From Fen-999 sp044220545 (GTDB lineage Bacteria > Pseudomonadota > Gammaproteobacteria > Burkholderiales > Rhodocyclaceae), in the NCBI GenBank assembly GCA_044220545.1, contig JBGAQX010000006.1:1-64000 (forward strand): a DNA stretch of 64,000 bases, in the 5' to 3' direction. The position numbers were made by a program, and so were the translations under genes. Under the pieces are notes generated by a model. The model did not search any database, was not told the DNA's origin, and saw only the letters and a program-made list of their open reading frames with translations. Of this stretch, positions 7,965-16,979 are shown piece after piece; the first letter of the stretch is position 1; each line of letters opens with the position of its first letter.

Positions 7965-9454
7965 GATGTTGGTGCCTCTTCACTATGTGCCTCGTTGCGC
8001 CAGCCGCCACCAAGCGCCTTGTAGAGCTTGACGACGGCGGCAAGCAAATCGCCCTCGGCCGAGGCAAGTCCGTCTTCGGCCGTCAGGCGCGTGCGGTCCG
8101 TGTCGAGCACCTTCTGGAAATCGATCGCACCGGCCTGATAGAGGGCGCTCGCCAATTGCGCCGCGTTGCGCGCCGCCTCCGCCGCGCGGCGGCGGGTAGC
8201 CACCCGCTCGCGGCCGGCGGCGTAGGCGACGAGCGCATTCTCGACATCCCGCAGCGCCGTCAGGATGCTCTTCTCGTAGGCGACGAGCGCCTGCTCCCGC
8301 ACGGCATCCTGCGCTTCGACGCGGGCCCGGATGCGGCCGCCGTCGAACAGGGTGCCGGCAAGCCCGCCGGCAAGAGAGCGCGCCAACGCGTCGCCACCGC
8401 CGAGCGCCGCCACGCTGAAGGCCTTCCAGCCCAATGAACCGGTGAGCGTCAGGCTCGGATAGCGCGCCGCCCGCTGCTCGGCTGTTCTGGCGATCTCGGC
8501 CCGCAGCGTCAGTTCCGCCGCATGAACATCCGGCCGCTGACGCAGCGTGTCGGCGGGAATGCCGGTGGCGATGTCGTCCGGCGCCATGGGTAGCGGCTTC
8601 GCATCCCGCAGCGCCGTGTGAAGCGCGCCCGGCGCCTGGCCGGTCAGGAATGCCAGCGCGTGTTCCGCTTCGGCCCGCCCGACCTCCAGCGAGGGAACCG
8701 AGGCCCGGCTCTGTTCGAGGTTGGTGCGCGCCTGTTCGACCTCGAGCGTTGTCGCCAGCCCGGCCTGCTGGCGCCATTCGGTGATCCGCAGCGTCTCGGC
8801 CTGACTCTCGGCATTGGCGCGGGCGATGGCCAGGCGCTGCTGGTAGGCACGCAGGCTGACGTAATTGAGCGCGACTTCCGCCGCCAGTGATACGCGCGTC
8901 GACTCCAATGTCGCCGCGCTGGCGGCGGCGTCCGCCGCCGCGGCGCTGGCGCCGTCACGCAAGCCGCCGAAAATGGAAGGTTCCCAACTGGCATCGAAAC
9001 CCGCCGCGTACAGTCTGTGCGATGTGCCGTCGCCGCCGGCTTCGGTGCCGGTGCGCGAGCGGGTCGCGGACGCCGATGCGCCCAGGCTGGGAAGCAGGTT
9101 GGCATTGGCCAGGTCGCGGCCGGCCCGGGCCTGGCGCAAGCGCGCCTGGGCGGATTTCAGGTCGGGCGCCGCCACCATGGCCTCGGCGATCAACCGGTCC
9201 AGCGGCGGATCTCCCAGCCGCCGCCACCACGTCACCAGATCCGTCGTCGCGGCGATCGGCTCGCTTGCGGTCCCGGTCGCGGACCATGTCGCGGGTATGG
9301 CGACGCGGGTTGCCGGATAGTCGGGGTCGGCGCGTGAAGGGAGTCGCGCGCAACCGACGGCCAGGAGCGCCAGGGCGACGATGACGCGCCCCAGTCGCGA
9401 TGGCGGGAAGCCGCCCGCGCGGATCGACGTCGCCGGTTCGCGCCGAATGTTCAT
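7961..9454 (-). CDS. NodT-family outer membrane efflux lipoprotein
   Basis: A 497-residue TolC-like outer membrane channel. The chosen ATG at 9454 has an AAGGA ribosome site eight bases upstream and is followed by a signal peptide ending in the lipobox LAVGC, so the mature protein is probably a lipoprotein, as usual in the NodT group. Two OEP repeats are visible, each with long amphipathic helices (for example DLKSAQARLRQARAGRDLANANL). It is the first gene of the four-gene efflux operon and diverges from the MarR gene across an operator-like palindrome. Confidence 0.92.
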   Translation of the reverse strand: MNIRREPATSIRAGGFPPSRLGRVIVALALLAVGCARLPSRADPDYPATRVAIPATWSATGTASEPIAATTDLVTWWRRLGDPPLDRLIAEAMVAAPDLKSAQARLRQARAGRDLANANLLPSLGASASATRSRTGTEAGGDGTSHRLYAAGFDASWEPSIFGGLRDGASAAAADAAASAATLESTRVSLAAEVALNYVSLRAYQQRLAIARANAESQAETLRITEWRQQAGLATTLEVEQARTNLEQSRASVPSLEVGRAEAEHALAFLTGQAPGALHTALRDAKPLPMAPDDIATGIPADTLRQRPDVHAAELTLRAEIARTAEQRAARYPSLTLTGSLGWKAFSVAALGGGDALARSLAGGLAGTLFDGGRIRARVEAQDAVREQALVAYEKSILTALRDVENALVAYAAGRERVATRRRAAEAARNAAQLASALYQAGAIDFQKVLDTDRTRLTAEDGLASAEGDLLAAVVKLYKALGGGWRNEAHSEEAPTS

Positions 9455-9501
9455 CAGAGAGTCCTTGCCGATGGTTGCGTGACAACATGATATGGGCGCA
9501 A

Positions 9502-9519
9502 TATCTTTCCGGAAAGATA
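9502..9519. promoter_or_regulatory. 18-bp perfect palindrome, likely MarR operator
   Basis: TATCTTTCCGGAAAGATA is a perfect 18-base inverted repeat. It lies 19 bases before the MarR start codon and 48 bases before the efflux operon start, so one bound dimer could repress both divergent promoters. Size and symmetry fit the operators of MarR regulators. The assignment is inferred from position and symmetry. Confidence 0.75.
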
Positions 9520-9537
9520 ATTTACAGGAACTTACAA

Positions 9538-10062
9538 ATGGCCCAACCGGCGGTGACCCGGCGTGGCGAGAGCGACCCACTGGAAATGCACCGGCTCAAT
9601 TGGCCGGAGTCGGTGGACCTTGAAACAACGGCGTTGGTGTTCGCTTTGAATCGAGCGCACGAGGCCGCGCGATCCCACGCCAAGGCCGTGTGGGCGCGTC
9701 ATGGCCTGACGCCGGCGGAATTCGATGTTCTGGCCACGCTGCGCCGCTCGCCGCCACCCTGTGAACTGACGCCATCGAAGCTTCGCGCCTCGCTGGTGAT
9801 TACTTCCGGGGGCCTGACGAAGGTCATGCGCCAACTGGAGGCCAGGAAGCTCGTGGCGCGATCGCAACAGCGGTTGGACCAGCGCGTCAAGCCGGTGAAA
9901 CTCAGCCCGTCGGGCAAGCGGCTGGTGGAAAAGGCGATGGCGGAACTGGTATCCGTTTCTCGAACCGCGATCGGCTCGGCAATGAAGAATCGGGATATCG
10001 CCACCTTGACGCGGCTGCTCGACATGCTGGCCGGCGGAGTTGGCGCCGGCCGCCACGCTTAG
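9538..10062 (+). CDS. MarR family transcriptional regulator
   Basis: A 174-residue winged-helix protein. The ATG at 9538 has an AGGAAC ribosome site. It has the MarR arrangement: an N-terminal dimerisation helix, the HGLTPAEFDVLATLRRSPP segment, the recognition helix region LRASLVITSGGLTKVMRQLE, and the wing with RSQQRLDQRVKPVKLSPSGK. It is divergently transcribed from the efflux operon with a perfect palindrome between them, which suggests ligand-relieved repression of the pump and of itself. Confidence 0.92.
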   Translation: MAQPAVTRRGESDPLEMHRLNWPESVDLETTALVFALNRAHEAARSHAKAVWARHGLTPAEFDVLATLRRSPPPCELTPSKLRASLVITSGGLTKVMRQLEARKLVARSQQRLDQRVKPVKLSPSGKRLVEKAMAELVSVSRTAIGSAMKNRDIATLTRLLDMLAGGVGAGRHA

Positions 10063-10088
10063 CCGAGAGTGGCGCGGCAGCCCGGATC

Positions 10089-10123
10089 TTTACACGCCTT
10101 TACGCGGGTTAACCCCGTCTAAC
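10089..10123. promoter_or_regulatory. array of four half-sites with 10-bp period (OmpR/CpxR-type box)
   Basis: Half-sites TTTAC (10089), TTTAC (10099), TTAAC (10109) and CTAAC (10119) start exactly ten bases apart. TTTAC-N5-TTTAC is the complement of the classic CpxR box GTAAA-N5-GTAAA. The array lies in the 292-base gap between marR and the DUF4397 gene. Similar arrays flank the CpxR-like regulator at 23464-24150, its probable binding protein. The rest of the gap shows no convincing gene. Confidence 0.65.
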
Positions 10124-10354
10124 CCCGCTGGAACCGAGAATCACCGCCATCGTCGCAGGCTGGAAGTTGCGGCGCTGGGGAGTCGCCCCGGTTGGGGCGG
10201 CGGCCCCATCGGGGTGAGGAGACTCGGCCAAACGGGCGATCCCTTGCCGAACAGCGACCACCGAGAGAGCACGAGGAGCGGCCACCGCCGTCTCTCGACG
10301 CCGTGGCGGATTCTCGAACGAGCGTCCGCCGCTCGGCAAACATGAGGAAGACCC

Positions 10355-11635
10355 GTGAAACCCAGATTTCTGCTGCCTATCGTGCTACTGATCGCCATGC
10401 TCCAGGGATGCGGAGGCGGCGGTGGCAGTGGCGACGACGAGAAGTCCACCAGCGCCGTGCGACTGATCAATGCCACCACCGAATACGCCAGCCTGGATGG
10501 CTATGTCTCCGACACCAAGGTCATGTCGGCGGTCACGTCGTTTGCCGCCAGCGGCTATGTGTCGCCCGATGCCGGCAGCAACACCTTCAAGCTGAAAGCC
10601 ACCGGCTCCAGCACCTCGTCCGCCCAGACCACCGTGACGCTGACCCAGGACACCTACTATTCCCTGCTTGCCTATGTCTCCGGTGACACGCTGCAAATCC
10701 TGACCATGACCGAGGCCGAATCCGCGCCGGCGTCGGGCTACGCGAAGCTGAAGACCCTGAACGCCTCGGCCGAGGCCGGCGCCGTTGACGTCTATCTGAC
10801 CGGAGTCGCCGAGGACATCGCCAACGCCACGGCCATCGCGGCCAGCGTCAGCGGCACGTCGGGCGCGTTCGTGGACGTGGGCGCCGGAACCTACCGCGTT
10901 CGGGTGACGGGCGCTGGCGACAAGAGCGATATCCGTCTCGACATTCCGTCGGTGAGCATCGGCGACCAGAAGGTGTTGAACCTGCTGCTGACGACGACCG
11001 GCGGCGGGGTGCTGGTGCATGGCACCCTGATCACCCAGCAGGGCACGGTGACCGCCTACAAGAACACGGCGGCCCGCGTGCGCCTGGTGGCGGACGTCGC
11101 GGCGACCGGCACGGTCACCGCCAGTGCCAACGGGGTGTCGCTGGCCGCCAGCCTGAAGTCGCCGGTGGTCGGGTCGTATGCGCTGGTCACGGCCGGGAGC
11201 TTGTCCATGACGGCCAGCGTCAACGGCGCCACCGTCGCGGTACCGGAACTGACGGCAACGGCTGGCGATGACCTGACCCTGCTGGTGATGGGCGATGCCG
11301 CGGCGCCGACTTTCGCCCTGATCAGCGACAACAACCGTCCGGCGTCGAGCGGCTACGCCAAGGTGCGTCTCCTCAATGGCGTGAACGGATCGACCGGTCC
11401 GATCACCATGACCATCGACTACGGCGCGGTGGCCAGCAATGTCGCGTCGGGCGGCGCCTCCACCGCGACCAGCGTCAGCAGCGGCACCGGCTACCGGGTC
11501 GAGGCGACGTCATCGGCATCGAGCGCATCCCTGTTCGTGCAAAGCGACGTCAGCCTTCAGACCGGCAAGGTCTACACCCTGTTCATGCTTGGCGACGACG
11601 GCGCACCGGTTGGCATACTCCGGCGCGATCGCTAA
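10355..11635 (+). CDS. DUF4397 domain lipoprotein
   Basis: A 426-residue lipoprotein. The signal peptide ends in a lipobox (AMLQGC) followed by a glycine-rich linker. The body contains repeated DUF4397-type modules, each beginning with a strand such as SAVRLINA, YAKLKTLNAS, AARVRLVADV or YAKVRLLNGV, so there are about four beta-rich repeats of roughly 100 residues. DUF4397 domains are found in extracytoplasmic proteins of unknown function. The gene is preceded by an array of CpxR-like half-sites and followed by the type II secretion operon. A role at the cell surface or as a regulated envelope protein is inferred. Confidence 0.85.
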   Translation: MKPRFLLPIVLLIAMLQGCGGGGGSGDDEKSTSAVRLINATTEYASLDGYVSDTKVMSAVTSFAASGYVSPDAGSNTFKLKATGSSTSSAQTTVTLTQDTYYSLLAYVSGDTLQILTMTEAESAPASGYAKLKTLNASAEAGAVDVYLTGVAEDIANATAIAASVSGTSGAFVDVGAGTYRVRVTGAGDKSDIRLDIPSVSIGDQKVLNLLLTTTGGGVLVHGTLITQQGTVTAYKNTAARVRLVADVAATGTVTASANGVSLAASLKSPVVGSYALVTAGSLSMTASVNGATVAVPELTATAGDDLTLLVMGDAAAPTFALISDNNRPASSGYAKVRLLNGVNGSTGPITMTIDYGAVASNVASGGASTATSVSSGTGYRVEATSSASSASLFVQSDVSLQTGKVYTLFMLGDDGAPVGILRRDR

Positions 11636-11655
11636 GTACGAGTACGCCGAATGGC

Positions 11656-11686
11656 GCATGGCTCCGCCGCACGGGCGGGGCCATGC
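11656..11686. terminator. strong hairpin after the DUF4397 gene
   Basis: GCATGGC and GCCATGC arms plus an inner CCGCC/GGCGG pair form an approximately 13-bp stem with a small loop, 20 bases after the DUF4397 stop. There is no following T run, so it may be an attenuator, an mRNA-stabilising stem or a Rho-assisted terminator rather than an intrinsic one. It covers one possible start codon of gspC (11658). Confidence 0.45.
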
Positions 11687-12260
11687 GGTACCTCGAGTAC
11701 CGAACGATGAACCCTGTCTGTCCTTGTCCCTTCGCATTCCATCCTCGAATTCCGCCCGTATCCAGCAATTGTCCGCTCAACCGCTCCTCGAGCTTCGTCG
11801 TCGCGCCCAGGGCGCCTTGCCGGCCATCGCCGTGGCCGCGTCCTGGTGCCTGGCCTTGTTGGTCGCCGGTTGGAGCGGCGCCGGCTGGTTCTGGGAGTTG
11901 ACCGCGCCGTCTCCCGTCGCCCTGGTCGCCGTGCCATCGGCGGAGCCGCTCGAAGCGGCCCAGGCTGTCGCGTCGCGCCATCTGATGGGTGCCGGTGGGC
12001 CCGTGTCGGCCGGCGACGGCCGCCCCAGGTCGGTTGGCGGCTACCGGCTGCTCGGCGCCGCGACCGGCCACGGCGGTAGTCCCGGCTTCGCGATCCTGGC
12101 CGAGGGTGGCGGCCGACCACTGGCGGCTGTCGAGGGCGAGGAGTTCGCACCGGGGATCGTCCTGGCGCGAGTCATGCCCCGCGCCGTCGAGTTGCGTCGT
12201 CACGGTCATGCCGAGCGACTGGATATCCCCGAACAGCCAATATCTGGTGCCAAGCCATGA
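11658..12260 (+). CDS. gspC: type II secretion system protein GspC (start uncertain)
   Basis: First gene of the gsp operon. It has one membrane segment (PAIAVAASWCLALLVAG) preceded by a basic stretch, then a periplasmic homology region (YRLLGAATG ... FAILAEGGGRPLAAVEGEEFAPGIVLARV ... VELRRHG) typical of GspC HR domains. No PDZ domain follows, so this is a short GspC. The start is unclear. The ATG at 11658 lies inside a strong hairpin; TTG codons at 11724 and 11769 are in frame and would leave 29 and 14 residues before the membrane segment, but none has a good ribosome site. GspC links the inner membrane platform to the secretin. Its stop overlaps the gspD start (ATGA). Confidence 0.75.
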   Translation: MAPPHGRGHAVPRVPNDEPCLSLSLRIPSSNSARIQQLSAQPLLELRRRAQGALPAIAVAASWCLALLVAGWSGAGWFWELTAPSPVALVAVPSAEPLEAAQAVASRHLMGAGGPVSAGDGRPRSVGGYRLLGAATGHGGSPGFAILAEGGGRPLAAVEGEEFAPGIVLARVMPRAVELRRHGHAERLDIPEQPISGAKP

Positions 12261-14269
12261 CGCGAAGCCGCTTTCGACACGGCCTCGCCGGCCATGCCGT
12301 CGCCCTCTGGCTCGCCGCTCTGCCCGCTCTGGCGGCGGGCGAGGACGCCGGTGAGGTTTCCCTCGACTTCGTCAATGCCGACATCGACGTCGTGGTGCGC
12401 GCCGTGAGCAAGATCGCCAGGCGCAATCTGATCATCGATCCGCGCGTCAAGGGGACCCTGAACGTGGTCACCAACCGACCGGTGACGCCGGCTCTCGCCT
12501 ACCAGATACTGCTTTCCGCCCTGCGTCTCCAGGGCTACGCGGTGGTCGAGAACGATGGCGTCGCGCTGGTGCTGCCCGAGTCCGACGCCAAGCTCCACGC
12601 GGTTCCCGTGAGCACGGGCAAGAGCGCGGCGCGCGGCGACCGGCCGATCACCCAGCTATTCACCCTGCGCCACGAATCGGCCGCCCAGTTGCTGCCGGTG
12701 ATCCGGCCGCTGGTGTCGCCCAACAACACGGTGGCCGCCTATCCGAACAACAACACACTGGTGGTCACCGACTATGCGGAGAACGTCGATCGCATCGGCC
12801 GCATCATCGACGCCATCGACATTGCCCACGGGGAAGTGGTCGCCATTCCGCTCAAGCACGCCTCGGCCCTGGACGTGGCACCCGCCATCTCGCGCCTGCT
12901 CGGCGAGGGCAATACCGAGGCCAGCCAGCGGGTGACCATCGTTGCCGATTCCCGCATCAACGCGCTGCTGGTCCGCTCGGACAGTCCGTCGCGGCTGATC
13001 GCCGTGCGGCGGTTGGTGGCGAACCTCGATCAGGAAAGCATCGCCGGCAATATTCACATCATCTACCTGAAAAACGCCGAGGCCGCCAAGGTTGCCCAGA
13101 TCCTGCGCGGCCTGCTGGCCGGCGACGCGGGAACGCCGGCGGCGGCCAGCAATGGTCAGGGCACGGCCGGCGGCGCGCCGAGCGGTACGGGAGCCCTCGC
13201 CGCGGCCACGGGCGGTGCCGCCGGCGGCATGATTCAGGCCGATCCGGTCTCCAACGCCCTGATCATCACCGCGTCGGAAGCCATCTACAACAACCTGCGC
13301 CATGTCGTGGACGGGCTCGACCGCCGCCGCGCCCAGGTTCATGTGGAGGCCCTGATCGCCGAGATCTCCGCCGATCGGGCGGCCGAGTTCGGCATTCAGT
13401 GGCAGAGCGCCAACACGCCTACCGGGGCGGGCGGTTCGACCGTCTTCGGCGGCACCAATTTCAGCAGCGGCGGCGGCAATATCCTCACCGCCGCGACCAG
13501 CCCGAGTTCCGTTTCGGCGGGACTCAACCTGGCGATCGCCAGCGGCACCATCACCTTGCCCGGCAGCAGTACGCCGATTCTCAACCTGACCTTGCTGGCG
13601 CGCGCCCTGGAGAGCCATGCCGGCACCAACATTTTGTCTACGCCCAACATCATTACCCTCGACAACGAGGAGGCGAAGATCGTCGTCGGCCAGAACGTGC
13701 CGTTCGTCACCGGTCAATACACCAACACCGGCACCAGCACCAGCACGGTAAGCCCGTTCCAGACCATCTCCCGGCAGGATGTCGGCCTCACCCTGCGCAT
13801 CAAGCCGCGGATCTCCGAAGGCGGCACGGTGCTCATGCAGATCTTTCAGGAATCCTCGTCGGTGGTCGCCAGTACCAGCGGCAACACCTCGGGGCCGACC
13901 ACCAACAAGCGGTCCATCGAAACCGCGGCCCTGGTTGACGACGGCGCCATCATCGCCCTGGGTGGCCTGGTGGAGGACAACTATGCCGCCAGCGCCGAGA
14001 AGGTGCCGCTGCTGGGCGATCTGCCCGTGATCGGCAACGCCTTTCGCTACGATAGCCGCAAGCGCACCAAGACCAACCTGGTGGTCTTCCTTCGGCCAAG
14101 GATTCTGCGCGACGCGCGGAGCTACCATTCCCTGACCGCCGACCGCTACGAACAGGTGATCGGCCAGCAGCGCCAGCGCGATGGCGGCGAGCGCCCGTTG
14201 CGCAACGAGCCGCCGGCGCCGGAGCTGCCTTCCTGGGTGCCCGCGCCAGGGACGAGTGGCGAGCGATGA
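12257..14269 (+). CDS. gspD: type II secretion system secretin GspD
   Basis: A 670-residue secretin with an N-terminal signal peptide (cut near LPALAAGED). An N0 domain (VSLDFVNADIDVVVRAVSKI) and N1-N3 repeats follow, including the IHIIYLKNAEAAKVAQIL repeat with a Gly/Ala/Ser-rich insertion. The C-terminal secretin core contains ESHAGTNILSTPNIITLDNEEAKIVVGQNVPF and the VPLLGDLPVIGNAFR signature. It forms the outer membrane channel for folded exoproteins. No C-terminal S-domain is obvious and no pilotin gene is adjacent. The stop overlaps the gspE start. Confidence 0.96.
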   Translation: MTRSRFRHGLAGHAVALWLAALPALAAGEDAGEVSLDFVNADIDVVVRAVSKIARRNLIIDPRVKGTLNVVTNRPVTPALAYQILLSALRLQGYAVVENDGVALVLPESDAKLHAVPVSTGKSAARGDRPITQLFTLRHESAAQLLPVIRPLVSPNNTVAAYPNNNTLVVTDYAENVDRIGRIIDAIDIAHGEVVAIPLKHASALDVAPAISRLLGEGNTEASQRVTIVADSRINALLVRSDSPSRLIAVRRLVANLDQESIAGNIHIIYLKNAEAAKVAQILRGLLAGDAGTPAAASNGQGTAGGAPSGTGALAAATGGAAGGMIQADPVSNALIITASEAIYNNLRHVVDGLDRRRAQVHVEALIAEISADRAAEFGIQWQSANTPTGAGGSTVFGGTNFSSGGGNILTAATSPSSVSAGLNLAIASGTITLPGSSTPILNLTLLARALESHAGTNILSTPNIITLDNEEAKIVVGQNVPFVTGQYTNTGTSTSTVSPFQTISRQDVGLTLRIKPRISEGGTVLMQIFQESSSVVASTSGNTSGPTTNKRSIETAALVDDGAIIALGGLVEDNYAASAEKVPLLGDLPVIGNAFRYDSRKRTKTNLVVFLRPRILRDARSYHSLTADRYEQVIGQQRQRDGGERPLRNEPPAPELPSWVPAPGTSGER

Positions 14270-15738
14270 ACGCGCTCGTCCTGCCCTATGCGTTCGCGAA
14301 AGCCAATGGCGTCCTGATCGCCGATCGGCGGGATGACGCGGTGGATGTCCTGTTGCGCGAGGGCGCCGATCCATCGGTCCTCGCCGAATTGCGCCGCCAG
14401 ATGGGCCTGCCGCTGCGCCTGGCCGGCAGCCTGGGCGCGACCGCCTTCGACGCGCGGCTCGCCGAACGCTATGCCCGGTCGGAGAGCAAGGCGGCGGAAG
14501 TCATGCAGGACATGGGGCGGGATGTGGACCTGCCGCGGCTCATGCAGGACTTGCCGACTGTCGAGGACTTGCTGGAAAGCGAGGACGACGCGCCGATCAT
14601 CCGCCTCATCAATGCGCTGTTTACCCAGGCGGTGCACGAGCGGGTCTCGGACATTCACATCGAGCCGTACGAGCAACATTCGGCGGTGCGCTTCCGTCGG
14701 GACGGCATGTTGCGCGAGGTGGCCCGGCCGCACCGGGCGCTGCACGCGGCCATGGCCTCGCGCATCAAGATCATGGCGAGCCTCGACATCGCCGAAAAGC
14801 GCCTGCCGCAGGACGGTCGCATCGCCCTGCGCATCGGTCACCGCGCCGTGGATGTGCGCGTCTCCACCATGCCCACCACCCATGGCGAACGGCTGGTGCT
14901 GCGTCTGCTGGAGAAGGATCCGGCGCGCCTGTGTCTCGATGCCCTGGGCATGGCGGAGGATACCCGACTGCGCTTTGCCGGGCTGATGGCCCAGTCCCAC
15001 GGCATCGTCCTGGTCACGGGGCCGACCGGTTCGGGCAAGAGCACCACCCTGTATGCCGCCTTGCAGACACTGGATCGGAGCACGCGCAACATTGTCACCG
15101 TCGAAGACCCCGTGGAGTACGACCTGGCCGGCGTCGGCCAGATCCAGGTCAACTCGCGCGTTGAGCTGAGCTTCGCCCGGGCGCTGCGGGCAATCTTGCG
15201 CCAGGATCCCGATGTCATCATGGTTGGCGAAATACGCGACCTGGAAACCGCCCGCATCGCCATCCAGGCCAGCCTGACCGGCCATCTGGTGCTGGCCACC
15301 CTGCATACCAACGATGCCGTCTCGGCGGTGACGCGCCTGGTGGACATGGGCATCGAGAGCTTCCTGCTCGCCTCCTGTCTGCGCGGTGTGCTGGCCCAGC
15401 GCCTGGTACGGCGGCTTTGCCCCGCCTGCCGGCGGCCGACCGCGGCGGGCGCCGCGGAATGGTCGCGGCTGGGCGGGGCTCGTCCCCAGACGGTGTGGGT
15501 CGCGGTCGGCTGTCCGGACTGCAACGGCACCGGCTACGCCGACCGGCGAGGCATCTACGAGCTGCTGGTGGCCGACGAGGCGTTGCTGCGTTTCGTCCAC
15601 GACGGCGCCGCCGAGGCCGTGTTGCGCGACCTGGCGCGGACCGCCGGTTGCCGCACCCTGTTCGAGGACGGCGCGAGACTGGTCGCCGACGGTACGACGT
15701 CGCTCGACGAGTTGCTGCGCGTGGCCAACGAGGGCTGA
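14266..15738 (+). CDS. gspE: type II secretion system ATPase GspE
   Basis: A 490-residue secretion ATPase. It has an N-terminal GspE/PilB domain, the SDIHIEPYE motif, Walker A GPTGSGKSTT (about residues 251-260), an Asp box, Walker B with VGEIRDLETARIA, and the His box (LVLATLHTNDAVSAVTRL). It also has a zinc-binding tetracysteine module, CPAC near residue 385 and CPDC near residue 416. It energises pseudopilus assembly from the cytoplasmic face and binds GspL. The length is normal for the family. Confidence 0.96.
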   Translation: MNALVLPYAFAKANGVLIADRRDDAVDVLLREGADPSVLAELRRQMGLPLRLAGSLGATAFDARLAERYARSESKAAEVMQDMGRDVDLPRLMQDLPTVEDLLESEDDAPIIRLINALFTQAVHERVSDIHIEPYEQHSAVRFRRDGMLREVARPHRALHAAMASRIKIMASLDIAEKRLPQDGRIALRIGHRAVDVRVSTMPTTHGERLVLRLLEKDPARLCLDALGMAEDTRLRFAGLMAQSHGIVLVTGPTGSGKSTTLYAALQTLDRSTRNIVTVEDPVEYDLAGVGQIQVNSRVELSFARALRAILRQDPDVIMVGEIRDLETARIAIQASLTGHLVLATLHTNDAVSAVTRLVDMGIESFLLASCLRGVLAQRLVRRLCPACRRPTAAGAAEWSRLGGARPQTVWVAVGCPDCNGTGYADRRGIYELLVADEALLRFVHDGAAEAVLRDLARTAGCRTLFEDGARLVADGTTSLDELLRVANEG

Positions 15739-15746
15739 CGGCAGCC

Positions 15747-16970
15747 ATGGCCGTCTTCAGCTACCGGGCCGTGGACGATGCCGGCAAGGAAATCGCCGGC
15801 ACCGTCACCGCGGATTCGGCGCGGACCGCGCGCGGTCAGGTTCGAGAGCTTGGCTTGTATCCCTTGGCCGTGGACGACCTGGTCGCCCCTCGGGCCGGCG
15901 CCGATGGGCGACGGTCGGGGGCCCGGCTCATCGGGGGTGTCCGCGCGGCCGAGCTGTGCCTGATGACCCGCCAATGGGCGACGCTGCTGGTCGCCGGCCT
16001 GACCATGGAACAGGCATTGTCGGCGCTGATCGAACAGGCCGAGAGCGCCGCGATCCGCGCGGTGCTGATGGGCATTCGTGACGACATCCTCGGCGGCCAT
16101 GCGCTGCGGGCCGCCCTGGACCAGCGCACGGATGTCTTTCCGGCCATTTACCGGGCCTCGGTGGCGGCCGGCGAGAAGTCCGGCGAGCTCGCCCTGGTGA
16201 TGGCGCAGCTCGCCGATCATCTGGAGCGCCGCAACGCGCTGCGCCAGAAGACGCTCCAGGCCATGCTCTATCCGGCCATCGTCACCGGCGTCGCGCTGGC
16301 GGTGGTGGTGGGCCTGATGACCTACGTGGTGCCCCAGGTCGTCGCGGTCTTCCAGCAAGGCAAGCAGGCCCTGCCGCTGTTGACGCGTCTGCTGATGGCC
16401 GTCTCGGCTTTCCTGCGCCAGTGGGGCTGGCCGCTGGCGCTGCTGGTCGCGATCGGCGTCGCCGGCGCGCGGCTGGCGCTGCGGCGGGAAGACCTGCGTC
16501 GGCCCTGGGATGCGTGGCTGCTGCGCCTGCCGCTGCTCGGACGGCAGTTGCGGGCCCTGGATGCCACCCGCTTCGCCAGTACGCTGGCCATTCTGGTCGG
16601 CAGTGGTGTGCCGCTCCTGGCCGCCCTGGATGCCGGTCGACAGGTCATTGCCCGCCTGCCCATGCGCGATGCCGTGGCGGCGGCTGCGGACCGGGTGCGG
16701 GAGGGGTTGCCGCTGGCCAAGGCGTTGGCCCAGACCGGCCAGTTTCCACCGCTGCTGGTGCACATGATCGCCAGCGGCGAGGCCACCGGTCGCCTCGACG
16801 AGCTGCTCGAGCGGGCGGCGAGCCTCCAGCAGGCCGACGTGGAGAACCGCACGGCCGTGCTGACCACCGTCATGGAGCCTCTGCTGCTTCTGACCATGGG
16901 CGTCGTGGTGCTGCTGATCGTGCTCGCCGTGATGGAACCCATCATCGACATCAACCACCTGCTTCGCTAG
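15747..16970 (+). CDS. gspF: type II secretion system inner membrane protein GspF
   Basis: A 407-residue polytopic protein. It starts with the canonical MAVFSYRAVDDAGKEIAG and has two homologous T2SSF domains. The first contains CLMTRQWATLLVAGLTMEQAL and the second FASTLAILVGSGVPLLAALDAG, separated and followed by membrane helices near residues 170-195, 225-240 and 375-400. It is the platform protein that couples the GspE motor to pseudopilin assembly. The ATG at 15747 lies eight bases after the gspE stop. Longer upstream readings overlap gspE and are rejected. Confidence 0.95.
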   Translation: MAVFSYRAVDDAGKEIAGTVTADSARTARGQVRELGLYPLAVDDLVAPRAGADGRRSGARLIGGVRAAELCLMTRQWATLLVAGLTMEQALSALIEQAESAAIRAVLMGIRDDILGGHALRAALDQRTDVFPAIYRASVAAGEKSGELALVMAQLADHLERRNALRQKTLQAMLYPAIVTGVALAVVVGLMTYVVPQVVAVFQQGKQALPLLTRLLMAVSAFLRQWGWPLALLVAIGVAGARLALRREDLRRPWDAWLLRLPLLGRQLRALDATRFASTLAILVGSGVPLLAALDAGRQVIARLPMRDAVAAAADRVREGLPLAKALAQTGQFPPLLVHMIASGEATGRLDELLERAASLQQADVENRTAVLTTVMEPLLLLTMGVVVLLIVLAVMEPIIDINHLLR

Positions 16971-16979
16971 GGGATCGCC

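Noticed and set aside
12656..14374. Minus-strand frame of 572 codons opposite gspD
   Set aside because: It is a shadow of the secretin gene with low-complexity Arg/Gly/Ala content.
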